Assembly: GCF_034314105.1 (NCBI RefSeq)
Contig: NZ_JAVIWJ010000001.1
Span: 1,427,501 to 1,491,500 of the forward strand
Length of the DNA: 64,000 nt
Source: Pseudomonas sp. AB6
Lineage (GTDB): Bacteria; Pseudomonadota; Gammaproteobacteria; Pseudomonadales; Pseudomonadaceae
Direction of reading: 5' to 3'
Position numbers and translations under genes: made by a program. Positions 47,570-57,211 of this stretch are shown here, one piece after another (within the stretch, counting starts at the first letter, position 1; every line of letters begins with the position of its first letter). A model generated the notes under the pieces. The model saw nothing but the letters and a program-made list of their open reading frames with translations, was not told where the DNA came from and made no database searches.

Positions 47570-50500
47570 TTGATCGCCAGGGAAGGGGTCGAGGTATATC
47601 CAGAAATTTTCAGGACGCGGACACATTTCTTGAACAATCACAACGTTTCGACGTCAACGCCCTGGTGCGAGCAGGATCGGCTTGCCGCCCTTGCTCGACT
47701 GGACATACTTGACACTCCCCCAGAGCTGACGTTTGAAGAGCTTGCCAGCCTCGCCGCGTATCTATGTGACGCACCTATGGCGCAAATCAACCTGATCGAC
47801 ATTGATCGGCAATGGTCCCTTGCGCAGTTTGGTTTGGCCGAGGGTGATCAACCCCTTGAATATTCGTTGTGTGCCCATGCCATACGGCAGCCTGATGGGA
47901 TGATCATTGATGATTTGGCGGCCGACCCACGGTTCGCCACTCATCCGCAGGTTGTTGGAGGTGCTCGGTTACGATTTTATGCCAGCGCGTTGTTGATGTC
48001 GCTCGACGGTCCTTTGGGCGCGTTGTGCGTGCTTGATGTGCATCCTCGGCACCTGTCCAAGCGCCAGGTAGCCGCATTGGCAACTTTAGCGAACCAGGTC
48101 GTCAGTCAGCTAGAGTTGCGTCGTGCATTGGTGGCTCAGCGCGAAAGCGAGGCTCGGCACCGCCAGCAACAGGCGCGTCAGGCGTTTTTACTGCAACTTA
48201 GCGACCGACTGCACGACGCAGTTCGCGCTGAGGACGTCGTATTTAATCTTGGGGATAGTCTGGGGTCTACTCTTGAAATTCAGCGCATAGGCCATGGCCG
48301 TTTCGACGCACATGGCGTGTTGACCATCCAAAGCGAGTGGTTGGGAAGCCCTGCACGCAGCAGTCGTGGCGTTCATCAAATCGACGAATATGGCAAAGAT
48401 TTGTTGGGGCGCTTGACTCAAGGTGAGTTGATCGCTGTCGAGGACGTGACTACTGATCCCCATACATCCGGCTCCTCTCAGCGATACGCCGACTATAACG
48501 TACGCAGTATTTTGATTGCGCCCCTGAGCGACGATCAGGGTTTCAATGCACTGCTGTATATAAGCTCCGAGGCACCTAGACGGTGGTCAAGCGAAGACAT
48601 CGCGCTGGTTCGCGAGGTGGTGGAGCGCACTCAGGCGGCGGATGAAAGCGCTAAAGCGCGTAACGCACTTCTAGAGGCCGAACAGCGCGTCAAGTTAGCC
48701 AACTCCATCGCTGCCGTAGGTGTCTGGGAGTACACCATTAGCCGTAATCAATTGCATTTTGATAGCCAGACACGATTGATTGCCGAGATGTCGCCCGAGC
48801 AACTTAATCCAACCGTCGAGGATTTTCTTGTCGCCGTCCAGGCCGAAGATAGAAGCGTATTGGTTCAGGCGGTAGCGCAAGCGTTGAGCGATCGCTCAAC
48901 CGGTGAGATCAGCCTGGACTTTCGGGTCCGTCCACGTGTCAGCGGCCTACCAAGCTGGCTAACCATACGGGGGCGCCGGATGCAGGAGCGCGATGGTACG
49001 GTCCGTTTGATTGGCACTGCACGGGACATAACGCTTGAACGCAACGGTGAAGAGAATCTGCGTCGAATCAACGCGGTGCTGGAAAGCCAGATCGTTGAGC
49101 GCGCACGTGCCGAGCGCTTCCAGGCAGCTTTATTGATCTTGGGTGATCAGCTGCGAGAAAAAACCGGCTGTACAGAGATTAGACAAGCAGCCGCCAGAGT
49201 TCTAGGTATGACTTTGGGAATTGAACGAGTTGCATTTGCCACTGTGAGCCTTGAGCAAGAAAGCATCGTAATCAAGCGCGATTGGGTACTGGATGAAATT
49301 CCAAGCCTCGTTGGCGTATACAGCCTCAACAATTTTGGTCCGCTATTTCAGACGCTGCGCCGGGGTGAAGGCCTGGTCATCAACGATACTTTACTTGATG
49401 CGCGCACGGCCCTGGGCGGTAGCGAGTTGCAGGCCAGAGGCATGCGAACGCTGATCAATATTCCGCTACTCGAACAGGGCGTAATCACCACTCTGTTGAT
49501 GCTGCAGGGTCTAAAACCAAGGATATGGAGCGACGAAGAAGTCAGCTTTGTTCGCGATGTCGCTGAGCGAAGTTGGATCGCCATGGAACGATCACGTGCC
49601 GAGCGGGCGCTGCGCGAAAGCGAGCTACAATTTCGTACCTTGGCCGACAATATGAGCCAGCTGGCCTGGACAGCTGAGCCTTGCGGAAAAATATATTGGT
49701 ACAACAAACGTTGGTATGACTACACCGGCATGTCGCTGGAAGCCATGCTGGCTTTGGGATGGCGTTCGGTTCTTGATCCTGCACACTTCGACCGAATTAC
49801 TGCACGGGCCAAGCATTGTTTCGCGACCGGTTCGGTTTGGGACGATACGTTTTCATTGCGTGGTAAAGACGGAAACTACAGCTGGTTTCTATCCCGTGCC
49901 TTACCCATCCGCGATGGCTTGGGTAACGTCACCCATTGGCTGGGCACTCACACTGACATCACCGCACAGGTCAATGCTGAAGAGGCTCTGCGTGAGCTGA
50001 ACGACAGCCTTGAGCGACGGGTAGCAGAGCGAACCCGCGAAATGGTTACGATCAACGAGCTGCTGCAAGTGGAAATGTCCGAGCGTGAAAGCGCGGAGGA
50101 GGCGTTGCGTCATGCGCAAAAAATGGACGCCATCGGCCAGCTCACGGGCGGAATTGCGCATGACTTCAATAACATGCTCACCGGTGTGCTCGGCGCGCTG
50201 GATTTGATTCAGCGGCGCGTCGCAGCAGGGCGCGTCGCAGAGGTGGACCGATATATCAATGCCGCGATGACCTCAGCTAATCGCGCCGCCTCATTGACAC
50301 ACCGCTTGCTCGCCTTTGCCAGGCGCCAGTCGCTTAACCCTCAAGCGGTGGACGTGAACGAGATGGTGATGTCCATGGAGGAGTTGTTGCGCCGCACGTT
50401 AGGCGAGAGCATCGAGTTGTGCATTGATCTTCAGCCGCGCTTGTGGCAAGCCAATACTGATGAGCATCAGTTGGAAAGCGCGTTGTTGAACCTGGTGATC

Positions 50501-51250
50501 AATGCCCGTGACGCTATGCCCGAGGGAGGCCGTCTGATGGTCAGCTCTGCGGTCGTTCACGTTGACACTCAACGAGAAGCCATGGCTCCAGGTGAGTATG
50601 TACTGCTCAGCGTCGAAGACAGCGGTTTTGGCATGTCGGCAGAGGTGATCCGGCGTGCGTTTGATCCTTTCTTCACCACCAAGCCGATTGGGCAAGGCAC
50701 GGGCCTGGGGCTTTCAATGGTCTACGGATTCGTTAAGCAGACCGGCGGCCATGTCCAGATCGATAGCGTGGTTCAGCAGGGTACTCGGATTCAGCTGTAT
50801 CTTCCGCGCCACCATGAGCAGGCAGCGGATCCTATCGCTGAGCCCGAGAGTCTCGGCGCTCCTAGGGCAGTGAAGGGGGAGCAGGTGCTGGTAGTGGAAG
50901 ACGAGGTTGCGGTGCGCCTGCTTGTGATCGACGTGCTGCGCGAGCTCGGCTATTCGACATTAGAAGCTGGTGACAGCAAGACTGCGCTGCCAGTGCTACA
51001 AAGCTCAGAGCGTATCGATCTGCTCATTAGCGATGTAGGCTTACCCGGGTTAAACGGTCGTCAATTGGCAGAGATCGCCCGGCAATTCCGTCCAGATCTG
51101 CCAGTGCTGTTCATGACTGGTTACGCGCGAAACGCTGAAGTGAGAGCTGAGTTTCTCGACCCCGGAATGGATATGCTGACCAAACCTTTTAACGTTGATG
51201 AACTGGCGCTGAAGGTGCGCTTGATGATCGGAGATGGACAACCGGAGTGA
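47570..51250 (+). CDS. Large soluble hybrid histidine kinase with GAF and PAS domains
   Basis: Up to 1226 residues, no membrane segments. Order (approximate): GAF 30-190; GAF 210-355; PAS 370-490; GAF 510-675; PAS/PAC 685-815; coiled linker; HisKA with phospho-His in GGIAHDFNNMLTG near 863; HATPase with SVEDSGFGMSA and GTGLGLSMVYGFV; receiver 1105-1220 with DEV, Asp near 1155 in ISDVGLPG, and Lys in LTKPF. The family is the HWE-free, FixL/BaeS-like hybrid type. The start is uncertain: TTG at 47570 is far from ideal, and TTG at 47630 (before NNHNVSTSTPW) is a real alternative. No dedicated partner regulator is adjacent. Confidence 0.88.
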   Translation: MIAREGVEVYPEIFRTRTHFLNNHNVSTSTPWCEQDRLAALARLDILDTPPELTFEELASLAAYLCDAPMAQINLIDIDRQWSLAQFGLAEGDQPLEYSLCAHAIRQPDGMIIDDLAADPRFATHPQVVGGARLRFYASALLMSLDGPLGALCVLDVHPRHLSKRQVAALATLANQVVSQLELRRALVAQRESEARHRQQQARQAFLLQLSDRLHDAVRAEDVVFNLGDSLGSTLEIQRIGHGRFDAHGVLTIQSEWLGSPARSSRGVHQIDEYGKDLLGRLTQGELIAVEDVTTDPHTSGSSQRYADYNVRSILIAPLSDDQGFNALLYISSEAPRRWSSEDIALVREVVERTQAADESAKARNALLEAEQRVKLANSIAAVGVWEYTISRNQLHFDSQTRLIAEMSPEQLNPTVEDFLVAVQAEDRSVLVQAVAQALSDRSTGEISLDFRVRPRVSGLPSWLTIRGRRMQERDGTVRLIGTARDITLERNGEENLRRINAVLESQIVERARAERFQAALLILGDQLREKTGCTEIRQAAARVLGMTLGIERVAFATVSLEQESIVIKRDWVLDEIPSLVGVYSLNNFGPLFQTLRRGEGLVINDTLLDARTALGGSELQARGMRTLINIPLLEQGVITTLLMLQGLKPRIWSDEEVSFVRDVAERSWIAMERSRAERALRESELQFRTLADNMSQLAWTAEPCGKIYWYNKRWYDYTGMSLEAMLALGWRSVLDPAHFDRITARAKHCFATGSVWDDTFSLRGKDGNYSWFLSRALPIRDGLGNVTHWLGTHTDITAQVNAEEALRELNDSLERRVAERTREMVTINELLQVEMSERESAEEALRHAQKMDAIGQLTGGIAHDFNNMLTGVLGALDLIQRRVAAGRVAEVDRYINAAMTSANRAASLTHRLLAFARRQSLNPQAVDVNEMVMSMEELLRRTLGESIELCIDLQPRLWQANTDEHQLESALLNLVINARDAMPEGGRLMVSSAVVHVDTQREAMAPGEYVLLSVEDSGFGMSAEVIRRAFDPFFTTKPIGQGTGLGLSMVYGFVKQTGGHVQIDSVVQQGTRIQLYLPRHHEQAADPIAEPESLGAPRAVKGEQVLVVEDEVAVRLLVIDVLRELGYSTLEAGDSKTALPVLQSSERIDLLISDVGLPGLNGRQLAEIARQFRPDLPVLFMTGYARNAEVRAEFLDPGMDMLTKPFNVDELALKVRLMIGDGQPE

Positions 51251-51287
51251 CCTTGTGGGCGCCGGCTCAGGCCGATTTCAGTCTTTT

Positions 51288-52262
51288 CTATGTTTTTATG
51301 GTTGACGAGGCCTCAAAGGCCAGCTGGGTTTTGATCAACTCCAGGCGCAGTATTTGCTGACTCTGTGCATGTTCCTCCAGCGTTTGCTTAAGGGCAGCGC
51401 TTTCGCTCTGCGCCGAACTCAAGCGCTCTTGCAGCAACGCGCACTGGGTGTGGGCGAGTTGATATCTTTCGTCGAGTCCAATCGCGTCGTGAGTCATTTT
51501 TTTTAGCTGTTGCTGGTGCGTTTTCAGCTCACGCAAGCTGCTGCGGCTTTCGCTCAATAAGCGCTCATTGTCTCGATTGAGCTGAGTAAGTTCTTCCTGC
51601 CGTACGATCGCGACCTGCTGTGCTTGGCGTAACTCCATCTGCACTTGCTGCAGCTGTCCTTCGTGGCGCCGCTGCTCCTGTTCGCGCTGTTCCTTTATTG
51701 AATTGCGGTAGTGCTCAAGTGCATCGCGGGCATGGATATGCTTGTCTTCTAACGAGCGAATTTGTCCGTCTTTGTCTTGCAAACGTACATTTAGATCTTG
51801 CTGCGCCTGCTCCAAGCGAGCGTTTGATGTTTGCTGGGCCTGCAAAGCACCGCGAGTGGCGTCTACCACAAGTTTTTTTGCCGCCAGATCAGTATTCAGC
51901 ACGTCGAGTTGTTGCTGCTGTGCGCTTGCATGCAACTGAGTCCTTGCCAATTCCTCTGACAAGGTTTGCAATTTTTCGTCAAAGGCCGTCTGCGCGAGAT
52001 CGATACGATCCTGAGCGTGTTCCTGAAGTCGCTGAGCGAGGCGGCTCACCAGTTCCGTCAATTCAGTGCCAATCTCGGCAGCGGGTACAGCATTTCTGAA
52101 TTCGTGCTCCTCCAATTCCTTTAAGCACCGGTGAATCGTGGTTTTCGAGCCGGTGTTGCCCATCTCGATACGCACGGCGTCGATGCTCGGATTTTCCCCG
52201 CGAGCCAGTAACGCTAGGCGCGCCGTTTGAACTAGCGCTTTATTGACCCCACCCCTTGCCAT
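51288..52262 (-). CDS. KfrA-like DNA-binding coiled-coil protein
   Basis: 324 residues. The N-terminal domain (about 1-60, MARGGVNKALVQTARLALLA to SKTTIHRCLKELEEHE) is the KfrA_N helix-turn-helix type. The remainder to about residue 315 is a very long coiled coil rich in Gln, Glu, Leu and Ala. KfrA of RK2 is an autoregulator and segregation-linked plasmid protein; chromosomal copies beside recombinases are of unknown role. It is divergent from the recombinase gene across 175 nt holding several palindromes. Confidence 0.85.
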   Translation of the reverse strand: MARGGVNKALVQTARLALLARGENPSIDAVRIEMGNTGSKTTIHRCLKELEEHEFRNAVPAAEIGTELTELVSRLAQRLQEHAQDRIDLAQTAFDEKLQTLSEELARTQLHASAQQQQLDVLNTDLAAKKLVVDATRGALQAQQTSNARLEQAQQDLNVRLQDKDGQIRSLEDKHIHARDALEHYRNSIKEQREQEQRRHEGQLQQVQMELRQAQQVAIVRQEELTQLNRDNERLLSESRSSLRELKTHQQQLKKMTHDAIGLDERYQLAHTQCALLQERLSSAQSESAALKQTLEEHAQSQQILRLELIKTQLAFEASSTIKT

Positions 52263-52282
52263 GCCGTACTCCTACTATTTCA

Positions 52283-52380
52283 TACCGTGGTACGTACACT
52301 GTAATTACATACTAAAATATTAACAATGGTTTCCATTAATAAGAGGAAATACACATGGGATATTGGGGTATTATCCCGTG
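52283..52380. promoter_or_regulatory. Palindrome cluster between kfrA-like and recombinase genes
   Basis: Within 98 nt are TACC-GT-GGTA (52283-52292), GTACGTAC (52290-52297), the perfect palindrome TGTAATTACA (52300-52309), AATGG-TTT-CCATT (52325-52337), and an imperfect inverted repeat with arms ACACATGGGATA / TATCCCGTGT (about 52351-52380). Suitable roles are operators for the KfrA-like protein or recognition sites for the recombinase. Confidence 0.5.
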
Positions 52381-52437
52381 TCATTAATTAAAATAGTGTT
52401 TCAGCTTGGGTTCAGTACACAAAAGGGTGAGTTCGGC

Positions 52438-53397
52438 ATGAATGAACTGGATCGCTACTTAGCCGCTGCCACACGCGACAACACACGGCGTAGCTACCGA
52501 GCGGCTGTTGAGCATTTTGAAGTGACCTGGGGAGGGTTTCTGCCTGCGACCAGCGACAGCGTTGCTCGTTACTTGGTCGCCTTCGCGGGAGTGCTTTCGA
52601 TCAATACGTTGAAACTGCGCTTGTCAGCGCTCGCGCAATGGCACAGCAGTCAAGGATTTCCGGACCCGACCAAAGCGCCAATGGTGCGCAAAGTATTGAA
52701 AGGCATCCGGGCCCTGCATCCCGCACAGGAAAAACAAGCTGAGCCTTTGCAGTTGCAGCATTTAGAGCAAGTGATCGCCAGACTTGATCTGGAGGGTGTG
52801 CAGGCGGAGTCAAAGGGCGATCAGCCTACGTCATTGCGCTGCCGTCGTGATGCGGCATTAATTCTGTTGGGTTTTTGGCGGGGCTTTCGCAGTGATGAGC
52901 TGTGCCGCCTAGACATCGACAACGTTCAAGCTATCGCAGGGTCGGGCATTACCCTGTACTTGCCTCGCAGTAAAAGTGATCGCGAAAACCTCGGTAAAAC
53001 CTATCAAACGCCTGCGCTCCTGCGCCTCTGTCCGGTTCAAGCGTATATCGAATGGATAAAATGCTCGGCGCTGGTGCATGGGCCTGTGTTCAGAGCTGTT
53101 GATCGCTGGGGTAATCTTGGAAGAGAAGGCTTGCACGCGAATAGCATTATCCCGCTGCTGCGTCAGGCGCTGGAGCGAGCAGGACTTCCTGCCGAACAAT
53201 TTACCAGTCATTCACTGCGCAGGGGCTTCGCCACTTGGGCCCACCAAAGCGGCTGGGACTTAAAATCGTTGATGGCGTATGTCGGTTGGAAGGATATGAA
53301 ATCAGCATTGCGCTACATCGAAGCCGCCCCGTTTTCGGCAATGAATGAAACCCTACATCTGTCACAGATTTCTTCTATTAATACAGATCTCTTATAG
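52438..53397 (+). CDS. Solitary tyrosine-type site-specific recombinase
   Basis: 319 residues. A SAM-like N-terminal core-binding domain (DNTRRSYRAAVEHF) is followed by the catalytic domain with Arg151 (RSDEL), Lys179 (SKSD), His258 and Arg261 (HSLRRG), Trp284 in the His/Trp position (YVGWKDM) and Tyr293 (LRYIE). All catalytic positions are filled, so it is probably active. The ATG at 52438 is preferred (AGGGTGAG upstream) over the TTG at 52363. No phage, transposon or att duplication is visible nearby, so it looks resident rather than part of a recent island. Confidence 0.88.
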   Translation: MNELDRYLAAATRDNTRRSYRAAVEHFEVTWGGFLPATSDSVARYLVAFAGVLSINTLKLRLSALAQWHSSQGFPDPTKAPMVRKVLKGIRALHPAQEKQAEPLQLQHLEQVIARLDLEGVQAESKGDQPTSLRCRRDAALILLGFWRGFRSDELCRLDIDNVQAIAGSGITLYLPRSKSDRENLGKTYQTPALLRLCPVQAYIEWIKCSALVHGPVFRAVDRWGNLGREGLHANSIIPLLRQALERAGLPAEQFTSHSLRRGFATWAHQSGWDLKSLMAYVGWKDMKSALRYIEAAPFSAMNETLHLSQISSINTDLL

Positions 53398-53430
53398 TGA
53401 AAGGTAATCAGCAGCATGAGCTTTGCCAAT
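53394..53430 (+). promoter_or_regulatory. Weak OxyR-like site upstream of ahpC
   Basis: Tetrads ATAG, TAAT, ATGA and CAAT at 7-nt spacing match 11 of 16 positions of the OxyR pattern ATAG-N7-CTAT-N7-ATAG-N7-CTAT. The position, about 70-100 nt before the ahpC ATG, is right. The match is partial. Confidence 0.3.
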
Positions 53431-53497
53431 GAGCTCATCTCGCTGTTTAGCGTAAGATCCGCCCATTAGTTTTTCCCAACCCTCCGGAGATTTATCG

Positions 53498-54061
53498 ATG
53501 CCTATCATCAACAGCCACGTCAAACCATTTAAAGCCACGGCGTTCGCAAACAACGAGTTCGTTGAAGTCTCGGAAGCCAACCTCAAAGGCAAATGGTCTG
53601 TCGTTTTCTTCTACCCGGCTGACTTCACCTTCGTTTGCCCTACCGAACTGGGCGACCTGGCTGACAACTACGCTGAGTTCAAGAAATTGGGCGTTGAAAT
53701 TTATGGTGTGTCTACCGACACCCACTTTGCTCACAAAGCCTGGCACGACACCTCCGACGTGATCGGTAAAGTTAAGTTTCCACTGATTGGTGACCCGACT
53801 CACGTGATTTCCCGCAACTTCGACGTGTTGATTGAAGAAGCAGGTCTAGCTGACCGTGGCACTTTCGTAATCAACCCAGAAGGTCAGATTAAAATTGTTG
53901 AATTGAATGATGGCGGCGTTGGCCGTGACGCTTCTGAGCTTTTGCGTAAAGTTAAAGCCGCTCAATACGTCGCTGCCCACCCAGGCGAAGTGTGCCCAGC
54001 TAAATGGAAAGAAGGCGAAGCCACTCTGGCCCCGTCTCTGGACCTGGTTGGCAAGATCTAA
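53498..54061 (+). CDS. ahpC: Alkyl hydroperoxide reductase AhpC (peroxiredoxin)
   Basis: 187 residues, a typical 2-Cys peroxiredoxin. The peroxidatic Cys47 is in [13 protein letters not shown] and the resolving Cys166 in [10 protein letters not shown]. It reduces peroxides with electrons from AhpF. CGGAG lies upstream of the ATG. It is followed by a terminator, so ahpF may depend on read-through or its own promoter. Confidence 0.98.
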   Translation: MPIINSHVKPFKATAFANNEFVEVSEANLKGKWSVVFFYPADFTFVCPTELGDLADNYAEFKKLGVEIYGVSTDTHFAHKAWHDTSDVIGKVKFPLIGDPTHVISRNFDVLIEEAGLADRGTFVINPEGQIKIVELNDGGVGRDASELLRKVKAAQYVAAHPGEVCPAKWKEGEATLAPSLDLVGKI

Positions 54062-54131
54062 GTCGATATGCGTCGGCTGGGGGCCATGGGCTCTGCTTCC
54101 AAGCATTAAGTAATCCGCATCGCCCCCAAAA

Positions 54132-54167
54132 AACGCCCGGGCGACCATCGCTCGGGCGTTGTTTTTT
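54132..54167 (+). terminator. Rho-independent terminator after ahpC
   Basis: AACGCCCG with inner GCGA pairs with TCGC and CGGGCGTT (54132-54160, one mismatch), followed by GTTTTTT. It lies between ahpC and ahpF. Confidence 0.85.
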
Positions 54168-54196
54168 CTACCGAATGAAGAAAAGGAAATCGCGCC

Positions 54197-55759
54197 ATGT
54201 TGGACGCCAATCTTAATACCCAGTTGAAATCGTACCTGGAGCGGGTGACCCGTCCAATCGAGATCGTTGCGTCCCTTGATGACGGCGCGAAATCCCAAGA
54301 AATGCTGGAGCTACTTAAAGAAGTAGCCAGCCTTTCGAGCTTTATTACGCTTAAAGACGACGGCTCTGATGTGCGCACCCCATCGTTCTCGTTAGACAGC
54401 CCGGGACAAAATATCAGCCTGCGTTTCGCCGGCATCCCCATGGGTCACGAATTTACATCTTTGGTGCTGGCGCTACTGCAAGTGGGTGGCTACCCCTCTA
54501 AGGCCAGCGCGGACGCCATTGAACAGGCGAAATTGCTTAAGGGTGATTTCACCTTTGAAACTTACTTTTCTCAGTCCTGCCAGAACTGCCCAGACGTCGT
54601 TCAGGCAATAAACCTGATGGCAGTGCTCAACCCGGGCATCAAGCATGTCGCCATCGACGGCGCGCTATTTCAGGCTGAAGTGACTGACCGTCAGATCATG
54701 TCAGTGCCTAGCGTCTACCTCAACGGCGAGCTGTTCGGCCAAGGCCGCATGGGTCTGGAAGAAATTCTGGCCAAAATAGACACCAGTGCCGGTGATCGCC
54801 AGGCAGAAAAGCTCAACGCTAAAGAAGCATTTGATGTGCTGGTAGTCGGCGGCGGCCCGGCAGGTTCGGCCGCTGCGATTTACGCGGCACGTAAAGGTAT
54901 TCGCACCGGCGTCGCGGCAGAGCGTTTTGGTGGTCAAGTGCTCGACACCATGGCCATCGAAAACTTCATCTCTGTTCAGCACACCGAAGGCCCTCAACTG
55001 GCCGTAGCACTTGAAGAACACGTCAAACAATACGAAGTCGATATCATGAATCTGCAGCGCGCAGACCAATTGATTCCAGGCAAGGCGGGCGAGCTACACG
55101 AAGTGAAATTCGCCAACGGAGCCTCACTCAAAGCCCGTACAGTGATCATTGCCACCGGTGCACGATGGCGCGAAATGAACGTGCCGGGCGAGCAGCAATA
55201 CCGGAACAAGGGTGTTGCGTATTGCCCGCATTGCGACGGTCCGTTGTTCAAGGGCAAGCGCGTTGCTGTCATCGGTGGCGGCAACTCTGGCGTTGAAGCA
55301 GCGATCGACTTGGCCGGTATCGTCAAACACGTAACCTTGCTGGAATTCGACGTGCAACTGCGCGCCGATGCGGTATTGCAGCGTAAATTGTTGAGCCTGC
55401 CCAACGTGACGGTAATCACCAATGCGCTAACTACTGAAGCGCTGGGCGATGGCCAGAAAATTAACGGCTTGCGTTACAAGAATCGCTTGAACGACGAAGA
55501 AGTTTCCGTCGATCTGGAAGGCATCTTTGTGCAAATCGGCTTGCTACCCAATACCGATTGGCTCAAAGGCACCATTGAGTTATCACCGCGAGGCGAAATT
55601 ATTGTGGATTCCCGTGGCGAGACCTCGATCCCCGGCATCTTCGCCGCTGGTGACGCCACCACCGTTCCGTTCAAGCAGATCATTATTGCCTTGGGCGAGG
55701 GTGCAAAAGCGTCCCTTAGTGCGTTTGATCACCTGATCCGTACGTCAGCGCCAGCGTAA
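54197..55759 (+). CDS. ahpF: Alkyl hydroperoxide reductase subunit AhpF
   Basis: 520 residues. The N-terminal double-thioredoxin-fold domain carries Cys128 and Cys131 ([10 protein letters not shown]). The flavoprotein part has [17 protein letters not shown] (FAD), CPHCDGPLF (redox Cys pair near 345) and [16 protein letters not shown] (NADH). It recycles oxidised AhpC. AAGGAAA precedes the ATG. Confidence 0.97.
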   Translation: MLDANLNTQLKSYLERVTRPIEIVASLDDGAKSQEMLELLKEVASLSSFITLKDDGSDVRTPSFSLDSPGQNISLRFAGIPMGHEFTSLVLALLQVGGYPSKASADAIEQAKLLKGDFTFETYFSQSCQNCPDVVQAINLMAVLNPGIKHVAIDGALFQAEVTDRQIMSVPSVYLNGELFGQGRMGLEEILAKIDTSAGDRQAEKLNAKEAFDVLVVGGGPAGSAAAIYAARKGIRTGVAAERFGGQVLDTMAIENFISVQHTEGPQLAVALEEHVKQYEVDIMNLQRADQLIPGKAGELHEVKFANGASLKARTVIIATGARWREMNVPGEQQYRNKGVAYCPHCDGPLFKGKRVAVIGGGNSGVEAAIDLAGIVKHVTLLEFDVQLRADAVLQRKLLSLPNVTVITNALTTEALGDGQKINGLRYKNRLNDEEVSVDLEGIFVQIGLLPNTDWLKGTIELSPRGEIIVDSRGETSIPGIFAAGDATTVPFKQIIIALGEGAKASLSAFDHLIRTSAPA

Positions 55760-55783
55760 GCCAGGGTTACAACTGAGAGACAT

Positions 55784-55819
55784 AAAAGCCGGGATCTGAT
55801 TCAGATTCCGGCTTTTTTT
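55784..55819 (+). terminator. Rho-independent terminator after ahpF
   Basis: AAAAGCCGG with ATCTGA pairs with TCAGAT and CCGGCTTTT (one bulged position), and the run of T continues (TTTTTTT). Confidence 0.9.
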
Positions 55820-55925
55820 GGTCTCTTGTAACTATCAGAGCATCGATTTGCTAAACCTGAGGTCGAAATTTGGTTGCACCCGAAACCTTGTGCGTTTAAC
55901 GGGGCAGCTTTCACGAGGAAATCAC

Positions 55926-56447
55926 ATGTTGAAATCAATTGTATTGGCGTTGTCTCTTGGGCTGGCCGGTTGTGGTGGCGTTCAAGTGTCTCAATATAGC
56001 CAGCAGACGCCGAAGCTCGACTTGCGCGATTATTTTTCGGGGCAGGTGCTAGCGTCAGGTATTTTTCAAAAACGCTCCGGTGAGGTGATCAAGCGCTTTC
56101 ATGTGGTAATAGATAGCCACAGCGAAGGTGACGCGCTCATCATGCATGAGACTTTCAATTACAGCGACGGCACAAAACAGACCCGTGTCTGGACCTTGCG
56201 CCCGGATGGTCCAGGACACTGGCGTGGCACCGCAAGTGATGTGGTCGGCGAAGCATTCGGTGAGGTTTCGGGCAATACGTTCCATTGGAACTACGTGCTA
56301 AACCTGCCAGTGGACGGCAAAACCTATGAAGTTCGTTTCGATGATTGGATGTACATGCTCGATAATAAAACCTTGGCCAACCGTTCCTACATGAGCAAGC
56401 TGGGTGTCGAGCTGGGGCAGGTGACGCTGTTCTTTACCAAGCAATAA
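55926..56447 (+). CDS. DUF3833 family lipoprotein
   Basis: 173 residues with a lipobox (LGLAGC). The mature part fits DUF3833: PKLDLRDYFSGQVLASGIFQ, VWTLRPDGPGHWRGTASDV and FDDWMYMLDNKTLANRSYMS. It is probably a lipocalin-like envelope protein; the role is unknown. The ATG at 55926 (CACGAGGAAATCAC upstream) is chosen over a TTG- or GTG-type start at 55818, which would bury the signal peptide. Confidence 0.9.
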   Translation: MLKSIVLALSLGLAGCGGVQVSQYSQQTPKLDLRDYFSGQVLASGIFQKRSGEVIKRFHVVIDSHSEGDALIMHETFNYSDGTKQTRVWTLRPDGPGHWRGTASDVVGEAFGEVSGNTFHWNYVLNLPVDGKTYEVRFDDWMYMLDNKTLANRSYMSKLGVELGQVTLFFTKQ

Positions 56448-56523
56448 CGACTCGAACAGCGCTTCTACAATTTAAATACCTATGAGTCGGTAGGCGCTGT
56501 GCTGCTGGACGCGGGGAGGCCTA

Positions 56524-57045
56524 TCACAGCGGCGTGGGTTGAATGATTTCAACCCAGTAGCCGTCTGGGTCTTTGATGAATGCGAGGCTGTTCATACGTC
56601 CGTCGGCCAGACGTTTTTGAAAAGGCACACCAAGGTTTTCAAAACGTTCGCAGGCTACGTGGACATCGGGGACCGAGATGCAGATGTGCCCAAAGCCGCG
56701 TGGATCGGCGTTACCGTTGTGATAGACGACGGCCGGATCGCTCTCGGTCCCGTGGTTATGGGTCAGTTCCAGAATCCCGGGGATAGATTTCATCCACTGG
56801 TTACGCACGGTGCTGTCGGCGGGAATCAATGCTTTATCGACCAATGCCAGAAAGTACAAGCTGAATTCGGCTTCTAGAAAATCTCGCTTTTCCACCAGGC
56901 TAAAACCTAGCACTCGAGTATAGAAGTCCAATGAGGCGGTGATGTCCTTGACCCTCAGCATGGTGTGGTTGAACACAAAACCTTGTGTCACGGCTTCCGG
57001 TACGGCGGTAACGCCGGCAAAGGTGTTCAATTCGTGCAAGCTCAT
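56524..57045 (-). CDS. gloA: Lactoylglutathione lyase (glyoxalase I)
   Basis: 173 residues. Zinc ligands are seen as His in FNHTML, Glu in ILELTHNHG, His in GFGHICISV and Glu in WVEIIQP. It isomerises the hemithioacetal of methylglyoxal and glutathione. GGAG lies 7 nt before the ATG. A link to gorA-supplied glutathione is functional only; the genes are apart. Confidence 0.96.
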   Translation of the reverse strand: MSLHELNTFAGVTAVPEAVTQGFVFNHTMLRVKDITASLDFYTRVLGFSLVEKRDFLEAEFSLYFLALVDKALIPADSTVRNQWMKSIPGILELTHNHGTESDPAVVYHNGNADPRGFGHICISVPDVHVACERFENLGVPFQKRLADGRMNSLAFIKDPDGYWVEIIQPTPL

Positions 57046-57211
57046 GGGAATCTCCGATTTAAATGGTCGTGCAACTACTAAAGAATAATGGTCAGAACAA
57101 TCAGCGCCAACCCTAAAGGCGAGAAGCGTTGATTAAATCGGAACCAAAGCCTTGTTCCGAAAGGAGGACAGGCTCAAACTTTCCGGTTCAATCGTTCTGG
57201 TGATACCAATC

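Noticed and set aside
51620..52099. 159-codon plus-strand frame inside the KfrA-like gene
   Set aside because: Antisense to the coiled coil; its Ala/Pro/Arg-rich sequence reflects the repetitive heptads on the other strand.
52263..53397. Recent integrated phage or genomic island around the recombinase
   Set aside because: No structural, replication or cargo genes, no tRNA and no flanking direct repeat; housekeeping genes lie on both sides.
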